Shown piece by piece: positions 1 to 5,007 of a stretch of 5,696 nucleotides of DNA. The position numbers were made by a program, and so were the translations under genes. Source of the DNA: Deltaproteobacteria bacterium (GTDB lineage Bacteria > Desulfobacterota > Desulfobacteria > Desulfobacterales > SG8-13); the NCBI GenBank assembly GCA_030670715.1, contig DAOVBC010000173.1, forward strand, positions 1 to 5,696, read 5' to 3'. Positions within the stretch are counted from its first letter, which is position 1. Each line of letters begins with the position of its first letter. The notes under the pieces are model-generated. The model had not been told where the DNA came from and did not search any database. It was given only the letters and a program-made list of their open reading frames with translations.

Positions 1-504
1 GTAAAATTTTTAAGCCGGCATGCAAGAAAGGCACTGGAAATATCCGCCCGGAAAAGTAAAATACAACTGGGCGAACTCTTAAAGGATGACAACGGCAAGC
101 CCCTGCCTTTTGATGGTGTTTACTGGTCCCTGACCCACAAACCCGGTTATGTTGGTGCTGTGGCTTCATTTAACACCATCGGTATTGATCTTGAAAAAAT
201 CAAACCGCGCAGAACCAGAGCGCTTTTCCAAAAAACTGCCGCTCCTGATGAATGGGCCCTTTGCAGTAATAAATCGTGGGGTGTTTTTCATCGCTACTGG
301 ACGGCCAAAGAGGCTGTTCTGAAAGCCGGAGGTGTCGGGCTTAAAGATCTCTCCAGATGCCGGGTAATAAAAATTATCGACCCCTATAATCTCATCATCC
401 GATATGATGAGCGCTCCTGGCCGATAGAACACTGCTATTTTCACGGCCATATCGCTTCCATTGTCAAAACCGTCGATCGTATTGAGTGGACCCGCCTAAC
501 CTGA
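1..504 (+). CDS. 4'-phosphopantetheinyl transferase, Sfp/AcpT type (5' end outside window)
   Basis: The frame is open from base 1, so the true start lies upstream; 167 codons are visible against about 200-230 in the family. The enzyme transfers the 4'-phosphopantetheine arm of CoA to a conserved Ser of acyl or peptidyl carrier proteins, activating fatty acid, polyketide or peptide synthases in the cytoplasm. Counting from the first visible codon, the hallmark motifs are WSLTHKP (42-48), GIDLEKI (61-67) and WTAKEAVLKAGG (100-111). Expected Mg2+ ligands are D63, E65 and E104, with K103 and K108 in the CoA/carrier motif. The D-to-E spacing (41) is close to that in Sfp. The GTG at 160 lies inside the domain and would remove the WSLTH motif, so it is not the real start. 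The carrier protein served cannot be told; no synthase gene is in the window. The gene ends at TGA 502-504 without an obvious terminator. Confidence 0.92.
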   Translation, partial: VKFLSRHARKALEISARKSKIQLGELLKDDNGKPLPFDGVYWSLTHKPGYVGAVASFNTIGIDLEKIKPRRTRALFQKTAAPDEWALCSNKSWGVFHRYWTAKEAVLKAGGVGLKDLSRCRVIKIIDPYNLIIRYDERSWPIEHCYFHGHIASIVKTVDRIEWTRLT

Positions 505-557
505 ACATTTCATAAAAAAATCGAAAACACTTATAAGAAATCTATCCTTATTTTATC

Positions 558-585
558 CAGCATCGAGTATTCAGTATCGAGTATC
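558..585. repeat. Tandem pair of 14-bp repeats (CAGyATCGAGTATy)
   Basis: Two adjacent units, 558-571 (CAGCATCGAGTATT) and 572-585 (CAGTATCGAGTATC), match at 12 of 14 positions and share the 9-mer ATCGAGTAT. They lie between the phosphopantetheinyl transferase stop and the promoter of the next gene. From memory, short arrays built on ATCGAGTAT/CAGTATC recur between genes in Desulfobacterales-type genomes; this was not checked here. No function is evident. Confidence 0.6.
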
Positions 586-684
586 CTGCTCTATGCCGCA
601 ACAATGTTCGTTTTGAGATGATGTGATTCCGTTGTTTCCGCAAGTCCGTTTGAAGTGTAAAGTATCTCTATTTTCCTGATTCTT

Positions 685-713
685 TTGACTTTTCGGGCAA
701 GATAAGTTATTCT
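685..713 (+). promoter_or_regulatory. Sigma70-like promoter for the actin-like ATPase gene
   Basis: TTGACT (685-690) matches the -35 consensus at 5 of 6 positions. After a 17-bp spacer, TATTCT (708-713) matches the -10 consensus at 4 of 6. Transcription would start near 720, leaving a leader of about 40 nt before the ATG at 760. The spacing supports this gene being transcribed separately from the upstream transferase gene. Confidence 0.55.
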
Positions 714-759
714 ATAGGTTGAAAATCGATACGACAGTTCATTATGCAGGGGGACCAAG

Positions 760-1947
760 ATGAAGATTCTGGGCGTTGATATCGGATTTGGGTTTACGAA
801 AGCAACCAATGGAATGGATACGCTGATATTCAAATCCATTTTCGGTGATGCTTCGGATTTACAGTTCTGGATAGACTTCGGGGATCAGGCGCTCACCGAT
901 TCTTTTAATGTGACGATTGATGGAAAATCCTACTTTATCGGAAACCTTGCCGAACAGCAATCCAACGTCTTAAACTTCACCCTGGACCAGGAAAAGCTCA
1001 TATCTGAATTTGTGAAAATCCTGGCGCTCACCGCTGCCGGTGTTTTCCTGAAAAAGGATGCGGAAATCAATGTCCCGATCAATATTGTATCGGGTCTACC
1101 CATCGGTCATTTCAAAAACAATTTTGAACGCTTTGATGAAATTCTGACCGGTCACCATAAAATAACCTATCACCAGTTCGACGGCATCCGGGTGGTTAAG
1201 GAAATCTACATCAATAAAATCCGTATGCTGCCGCAGCCTCTGGGCAGCATCTTAAACCTTCTCATGGACGACCACGGAAAAATCGTTAACGTTGATCTGG
1301 CCCGTCAGAAAATCGGTGTGGTCGACATCGGATTTCGAACGACAGATTTTTCAATCCTTGACAAATTGCGTTACATCGACCGCGGAAGCCGCACGATGGA
1401 CACCGGCATTTCAAAGGCCTTCAGCATTATTTCCAACAAACTGCGTGAAAAATGCGGGGTTAACGTGCAACTCTATCGTTTGTACAAGGCGGCGGAAGCC
1501 GGCACGATAAAAATGAAGGGCCACGGGCTCAACTTTGTAAAAATCAGAGACCAGGTGTACAACCAGTTGGCCGGAAACATTGCCAATGACATTGATCGCT
1601 TATGGGCGGAAGACTGGGATATCGACACCATCATACTGACCGGCGGCGGCAGTATGGAACTTGCAAAATACTTGCAGCCTCTTATCGCAGGAAATGTAAG
1701 GCCGGTAATGAACAATATCGATGCCCGTTTGAACAATGTTCAGGGGTATTTAAAATACGGAAAACACATATGGGGTGAGGCTGAGCCGGAAGCGGAAATT
1801 GAACCGGAAACGTCATCGCCCGCTCCACCGCCGGAGCTGGAACCAATCGAAGAAATGGAGGAAGTCACGCCGCTGATGGATGATGATGCCCTGGAAGAAA
1901 TCGAAGAACTTGTGGAAGAAAACTTTTCCGCTGAACGTAAAAATTAG
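760..1947 (+). CDS. ParM/StbA-like actin-fold ATPase with acidic C-terminal tail
   Basis: The 395-residue protein has the actin/Hsp70 ATPase signatures in order: phosphate-1 GVDIGFGFTK (5-14, D7), phosphate-2 GVVDIGFRTTDF (186-197, D189), and adenosine motif IILTGGGSMELAKYL (291-305). The layout matches the ParM/StbA and Alp (ALP_N-type) bacterial actins, which form ATP-driven filaments; ParM moves plasmids by binding a ParR-centromere complex. The core ends near residue 337. Residues 339-388 form a tail rich in Glu, Pro and Asp, absent from classical ParM, that may be a disordered partner-binding or solubility region. The start is supported by AGGGGGA at 748-754, 5 nt before the ATG. No ParR-like gene or iteron array is adjacent and the next gene is convergent, so a plasmid-partition role is not shown. 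A chromosomal cytoskeletal or cargo-positioning actin is equally possible. Confidence 0.88.
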   Translation: MKILGVDIGFGFTKATNGMDTLIFKSIFGDASDLQFWIDFGDQALTDSFNVTIDGKSYFIGNLAEQQSNVLNFTLDQEKLISEFVKILALTAAGVFLKKDAEINVPINIVSGLPIGHFKNNFERFDEILTGHHKITYHQFDGIRVVKEIYINKIRMLPQPLGSILNLLMDDHGKIVNVDLARQKIGVVDIGFRTTDFSILDKLRYIDRGSRTMDTGISKAFSIISNKLREKCGVNVQLYRLYKAAEAGTIKMKGHGLNFVKIRDQVYNQLAGNIANDIDRLWAEDWDIDTIILTGGGSMELAKYLQPLIAGNVRPVMNNIDARLNNVQGYLKYGKHIWGEAEPEAEIEPETSSPAPPPELEPIEEMEEVTPLMDDDALEEIEELVEENFSAERKN

Positions 1948-1950
1948 CCA

Positions 1951-1976
1951 GACGGGTGCACCTGATCTCACCTGTC
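1951..1976. terminator. Possible hairpin between convergent genes
   Basis: GACGGGTG (1951-1958) can pair with CACCTGTC (1969-1976), giving an 8-bp stem with one G-U pair and a 10-nt loop. It spans the 20-bp gap between two convergent genes and overlaps the stop codon of the minus-strand gene. No T-run follows on the plus strand. On the minus strand a run of five T lies about 7 nt beyond the stem. It is at best a weak terminator. Confidence 0.3.
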
Positions 1977-2645
1977 GACCGGCACCAGCATAATCTTACC
2001 TTCTTTCCTTTCAATTCTTAACCCGAACATGTGAAACGTTTCTTCGAGGGGGCGGCCGAAGAGAAAGTCCAGAATCTGCTCATCCAGCTGACCTCTTTCG
2101 ACAACCAGTTTGCGCAGCTGGTTATCGTATTCTACGATTTCAAGGATCTGCCCGGCGATGGCATTGCTCTTTTCCTGTTTCAGCCGGGCAACCAACTGCC
2201 CGAGCTTTTCATAGCTGCAGCGTCGGTCATGCTCATCGATCAAATCCCAGAGTCCCTCCACTTCAGCCAACAGGTCTTTGCGCGTCAACCGGTTCTTTTC
2301 AAAAATATCTTCTAATTCCCGTGTGTCCCAGCATTTAAGAACCCGGCATTCCACGGGTCTGTTTTCGTATATCCGGCAGGCCGTCTCCTGTTCATCGTAA
2401 TATATGCAGCACCAGGTTTCTCCGCGACCCTTTATCTTAATGATATCGGAGGTAACCGGAAGAAGTGCCCGGCGGATGTTATCATAGGCCAGCTCGCCCT
2501 GCCGAATTGTATAGATGAACTTTGTCGGGATAATCCCTTTTTCAATGAGCTGCTTATCTTCAATGTGAAAGGAGGGGCCTCCCTTTTTGCAGCACGTCCC
2601 GCAGCGCCGGCATTCAGAAATGGACTTTTCCTGACTCATATTCAT
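1968..2645 (-). CDS. YkgJ-type CxxCxxCC metal-cluster protein
   Basis: This 225-residue protein belongs to the YkgJ family (zinc- or iron-chelating CxxCxxCC domain, PF03692). The N-terminal motif is C12-RR-C15-GT-C18-C19. It is followed by the family's second cluster, WCCIYY (78-83), C90-RIYENRPVEC (to C100), and R101-VLKCW (C105). Such proteins are thought to bind a metal or Fe-S cluster; the biochemical role of most members is unknown. The second half (about 107-225) is mostly charged and helix-like, with no motif I recognise. No signal peptide or membrane segment is seen, so it is probably cytoplasmic. An in-frame TGA directly precedes the ATG at 2645, fixing the 5' limit; the ATG two codons later is an alternative. 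No good Shine-Dalgarno precedes either, so translation may be weak. It is divergent from the hydrolase gene at 2784. Confidence 0.85.
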   Translation of the reverse strand: MNMSQEKSISECRRCGTCCKKGGPSFHIEDKQLIEKGIIPTKFIYTIRQGELAYDNIRRALLPVTSDIIKIKGRGETWCCIYYDEQETACRIYENRPVECRVLKCWDTRELEDIFEKNRLTRKDLLAEVEGLWDLIDEHDRRCSYEKLGQLVARLKQEKSNAIAGQILEIVEYDNQLRKLVVERGQLDEQILDFLFGRPLEETFHMFGLRIERKEGKIMLVPVDR

Positions 2646-2677
2646 TCAATTCACATTAATCGCACGGTTGAAGCACA

Positions 2678-2706
2678 TTGACACGAAATCCATACTCTGC
2701 CATACT
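2678..2706 (+). promoter_or_regulatory. Sigma70-like promoter for the cysteine hydrolase gene
   Basis: A perfect -35 box TTGACA (2678-2683), a 17-bp spacer and CATACT (2701-2706, 4 of 6 matches to TATAAT) form a good sigma70-type promoter. Transcription would begin near 2713, giving a leader of about 70 nt before the ATG at 2784. A second CATACT copy at 2691-2696 is too close to the -35 box to serve as its -10. The site lies in the divergent spacer between the YkgJ-type gene and the hydrolase. Confidence 0.55.
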
Positions 2707-2783
2707 GCGACCGTCTGGTAAACAAATCAATTCACGTATCTTTTTGCCTTAACTGTTCATATTTTAATTGAAAAGATCAAACC

Positions 2784-3818
2784 ATGGTTTCCAATTCATT
2801 GCCCTTACCACCCCACTTTAACCCCCGAAAAGTAGGTGAAGTGTGGAAAGTACCTTATCAAAAACGTGCGGAAGATGCTGAAGCCTGGAAAAAACAGCAT
2901 CGGATACAGCCTGCCTCACAGGACAGATTCAGGATTTCGCTTCTGCTGGTCGATGTACAGAATACGTTCTGTATCCCGGAATTCGAACTGTATGTCGGTG
3001 GAACTTCAGGCACAGGCGCTGTCGATGACAACCGAAGGCTATGTGATTTCATATATCGCAATCTCGATGTTGTGACTGAAATATGCCCGACAATGGACAC
3101 CCATCAGGCTGTGCAGATTTTCCACAGTATCTTTTTGATCAACGACAGGGGAGAACACCCACCACCTTACACAAGTGTCACCCGGGAGGATATTGAACAG
3201 GGTGTATGGAAATTCAACAGCGAATTATCATCCGACCTGCAAATTGACACTGCTTACGGGCAAGAATATTTACGCCACTATACCCGCAAATTGAAGGAAG
3301 GCGACAAGTATGACCTGACCATCTGGCCCTATCATGCTATGCTGGGCGGGATAGGGCATGCGCTTGTTTCCGCCGTTGAGGAAGCGATCTTCTTCCACAG
3401 CCTCGCTCGCTACAGCCAGCCCGATTTTCAGGTTAAAGGAAGTAATCCTCTTACCGAGAATTACTCGGTTCTCAGCCCCGAGGTGTTGGCGGGCCCAAAA
3501 GGGGACCTGATCGCTGAAAAAAATGTCAAGTTTATTCAAAAACTCCTGAACTTTGATGCTGTTATTATTGCCGGCCAGGCGAAAAGCCACTGTGTTGCCT
3601 GGACGATCGAAGACCTGCTGAATGAAATCTATGTGTCCGATAAAAAGCTCGCAGAGAAAGTTTATCTTCTTGAAGATTGCTCCTCTCCCGTAGTTATTCC
3701 CGGGGTGATTGATTATACAAAGCAGGCAAACGAAGCTTTTCAGAAATTCGCTGATGCGGGAATGCGCCTTGTCCGCTCAACCGATCCAATCGGAAGCTGG
3801 CCCGGTATCAACATATAA
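2784..3818 (+). CDS. Isochorismatase/nicotinamidase-fold cysteine hydrolase, long form
   Basis: The 344-residue protein has the catalytic signatures of the isochorismatase-like hydrolase superfamily. D57 lies in [10 protein letters not shown] (53-62), the Lys is K218 in [15 protein letters not shown] (216-230), and the nucleophile is C270 in [12 protein letters not shown] (263-274). The nicotinamidase-type metal ligands also seem present: D105 and H107 in TMDTHQ, and H184 in WPYHAMLGG. This points to a metal-dependent amidase acting on a nicotinamide-like or other small amide, with the substrate unproven. It is much longer than nicotinamidases (about 180-215 residues), with an N-terminal extension of about 50 residues and about 76 residues between the metal DxH and WPxH motifs. 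From memory, homologues of this length with the same [10 protein letters not shown] start occur in other bacteria, so this looks like a distinct subfamily, not a recent fusion. The Shine-Dalgarno is weak (GAAAAG, 2770-2775). Confidence 0.87.
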   Translation: MVSNSLPLPPHFNPRKVGEVWKVPYQKRAEDAEAWKKQHRIQPASQDRFRISLLLVDVQNTFCIPEFELYVGGTSGTGAVDDNRRLCDFIYRNLDVVTEICPTMDTHQAVQIFHSIFLINDRGEHPPPYTSVTREDIEQGVWKFNSELSSDLQIDTAYGQEYLRHYTRKLKEGDKYDLTIWPYHAMLGGIGHALVSAVEEAIFFHSLARYSQPDFQVKGSNPLTENYSVLSPEVLAGPKGDLIAEKNVKFIQKLLNFDAVIIAGQAKSHCVAWTIEDLLNEIYVSDKKLAEKVYLLEDCSSPVVIPGVIDYTKQANEAFQKFADAGMRLVRSTDPIGSWPGINI

Positions 3819-3835
3819 TAGCAGTTCTAAAATTT

Positions 3836-4699
3836 CTAATACACCTTTCTGCGTGAAAAGCCTCTGCCGAGCACATTGAATGTGTTTTCGGTGATGACAA
3901 AAGCATCCGGATCAATGGTAAATACGGTCTCTTCCAGTCGTTTCAGCTGATAATTATGTATCACTGTTAGGATTATTTTTTTTCGATCACCGGTGTAGGT
4001 GCCGCTGCCGTCAAGAAAGGTCGCCCCGCGATTGAGTTTTTCGTGAATTGCCTTTGCAATGGAATTGAATTTTTCCGAGATAACCATTACCATTTTTCGT
4101 TGGTTGAACATCGTTAGAACATATTCCAGAACGTATGAAATTACAAAAATTAGGGCAAGAGAGTAAAGAACCGGTTCCAATTTCAGAATGCCAAAGCTGA
4201 AAGTAAAAAGGATTATATTGAAAGCAAAGTAGTAGCTGCCCATGCGGATACTAAGCTTCTGGTTCAGGATGATGGCAACAATGTCGTTTCCGCCGAGGGA
4301 GCCCAGAGAGCGCAACGTAATCCCGGCACCAGCCCCCATTATAGTTCCACCGGCAAGAATAGCCAGAAATGGATCCCGCACAGGGATCTGGAAAGTTATC
4401 AGCTCCATTGCGAGAGACAGCGCAACCATGCCATAAAGACTGTAAAAAAAGAAACGCTTGCTGATGTACAACCAGCCGAATATAAACATCGGAATGTTAA
4501 TAATAAAATACCAGATCCCGGGAGACAGCTTACCGGAAAAATAATATAACAGTAAAGCGACACCGGATATACCTCCCGTAATGAAGCCATTCGGTAAGGC
4601 TATGGCTTTCAAACCGATTCCGAAAATAAGTGCTCCTACAGTTATCAGAAACAAATTCCAGGGAATGCTAAAAGTATATTTATAAAATTTCGCTAACAT
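3836..4699 (-). CDS. YitT-family membrane protein (DUF161 plus DUF2179)
   Basis: At 287 residues this is a full-length YitT-type protein. The N-terminal membrane domain (PF02588 type) has about six hydrophobic segments, near residues 13-34, 40-54, 61-80, 84-104, 110-130 and 154-195 (the last possibly two). It contains the conserved glycine-rich stretches GFITGGISGVALLLYY (38-53) and RSLGSLGGNDIVAIILN (130-146). The soluble C-terminal domain (about 202-282, DUF2179/PF10035) holds RGATFLDGSGTYTG (224-237) and the closing FVITENTFNVLGRGF (267-281). The family sits in the cytoplasmic membrane; its transported substrate, if any, is not established, and the C-terminal domain resembles ligand-binding regulatory modules. 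The start at 4699 is supported by GGAGT (plus-strand 4705-4709), 5 nt upstream. It converges on the hydrolase gene with 17 bp between stops and no clear terminator there. Confidence 0.93.
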   Translation of the reverse strand: MLAKFYKYTFSIPWNLFLITVGALIFGIGLKAIALPNGFITGGISGVALLLYYFSGKLSPGIWYFIINIPMFIFGWLYISKRFFFYSLYGMVALSLAMELITFQIPVRDPFLAILAGGTIMGAGAGITLRSLGSLGGNDIVAIILNQKLSIRMGSYYFAFNIILFTFSFGILKLEPVLYSLALIFVISYVLEYVLTMFNQRKMVMVISEKFNSIAKAIHEKLNRGATFLDGSGTYTGDRKKIILTVIHNYQLKRLEETVFTIDPDAFVITENTFNVLGRGFSRRKVY

Positions 4700-4731
4700 T
4701 TTTTACTCCATAAAAAATATAACACAGGTTA

Positions 4732-4759
4732 ACAATAAAAAACAGCGTCCCTCTGTCCT
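4732..4759 (-). promoter_or_regulatory. Candidate promoter for the YitT gene
   Basis: Read on the minus strand, AGGACA (plus 4754-4759, 4 of 6 to TTGACA) is followed after 16 bp by TATTGT (plus 4732-4737, 4 of 6 to TATAAT). Transcription would start near 4725, about 25 nt before the ATG. Both boxes are only partial matches. The support comes mainly from position and from the adjoining palindrome, which touches the -35 box. Confidence 0.35.
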
Positions 4760-4782
4760 GGATATTTCATGAAATATTCAGG
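4757..4782. promoter_or_regulatory. 26-bp inverted repeat, probable operator
   Basis: The left half CCTGGATATTTCA (4757-4769) and right half TGAAATATTCAGG (4770-4782) are reverse complements except for one G/T pair (4761/4778). The inner 16 bp (4762-4777) are a perfect palindrome. This symmetry is typical of a binding site for a homodimeric regulator. It overlaps the candidate -35 box of the YitT gene, with its centre about 44 bp before the inferred start. It does not match the Fur, PerR, FNR/CRP or LexA consensus as I know them. A hairpin role is less likely because no T-run follows on either side. Confidence 0.6.
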
Positions 4783-4918
4783 CTATAGGGCCTCGGCGAT
4801 AGCTGCAAAATGTCAACTATCAGCAAAAAATCGGCGTAATCGTATATAATGGTTCCACCAGCAGGTCAAGTCCAATAATCAGAAATGGTGAGGGTTTTTA
4901 TTGACGAAATTTAAAGAA

Positions 4919-4946
4919 TTGTTTAAGCCATTTATGAGCATATACT
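4919..4946 (+). promoter_or_regulatory. Candidate promoter for the Sec-peroxiredoxin gene
   Basis: TTGTTT (4919-4924) and TATACT (4941-4946, 5 of 6 to TATAAT) are separated by 16 bp. Transcription would start near 4953, about 55 nt before the ATG at 5008. The -35 box matches at only three positions, as expected of a promoter that may need an activator. Confidence 0.4.
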
Positions 4947-4948
4947 CA
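4935..4948. promoter_or_regulatory. 14-bp palindrome over the peroxiredoxin -10 box
   Basis: TGAGCATATACTCA is symmetric except for one central-flank pair (C4939/A4944), giving TGAG-N6-CTCA around ATAT. It covers the TATACT -10 element, where a bound repressor would block transcription. At this length it could occur by chance. Confidence 0.3.
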
Positions 4949-5007
4949 ATTTTATACCATTGATAGTTTTGTCAAATTAGAAAAACACAAAATGAAAGGG
5001 GGTCCTT

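Larger units (their letters stand above)
4700..5007. other. Divergent control region between the YitT gene and the peroxiredoxin gene
   Basis: This 308-bp AT-rich spacer holds no gene that I can support. From left to right it contains the YitT Shine-Dalgarno (4705-4709), a candidate minus-strand promoter (4732-4759), a 26-bp inverted repeat (4757-4782), an isolated TATAAT (4845-4850) without a good -35 box, an isolated TTGACG (4901-4906) without a good -10 box, a candidate plus-strand promoter (4919-4946) overlapped by a 14-bp palindrome, and the peroxiredoxin Shine-Dalgarno (4995-5002). The stretch 4783-4900 holds nothing else that I recognise. Confidence 0.7.

Noticed and set aside
166..450. 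94-residue minus-strand frame inside the phosphopantetheinyl transferase
   Set aside because: It is the antisense of a gene with clear catalytic motifs and has no recognisable features of its own.
591..839. 82-residue open frame on the minus strand across the spacer and the start of the actin-like gene
   Set aside because: It overlaps the well-supported promoter, Shine-Dalgarno and first 27 codons of the actin-like gene and shows no recognisable motif.
1951..1976. Hairpin around the TGA of the YkgJ-type gene as a second SECIS
   Set aside because: The stem encloses the stop codon instead of lying downstream of it, and the protein is already a complete family member at that stop.
2031..2315. 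94-residue plus-strand frame opposite the YkgJ-type gene
   Set aside because: It is antisense to the C-terminal half of a recognised protein; its composition looks like a shadow frame.
3270..3590. 106-residue minus-strand frame inside the cysteine hydrolase
   Set aside because: It is opposite the catalytic region of the hydrolase and has no independent support.
4792..4807. Possible sigma54 promoter (GG and GC elements) in the divergent spacer
   Set aside because: The -24 element does not align at the required spacing with the CTGCA -12-like element.
4845..4850. Perfect TATAAT as a -10 box
   Set aside because: No acceptable -35 box lies 15-19 bp upstream and there is no extended -10 TGn, so I do not call it a promoter by itself.
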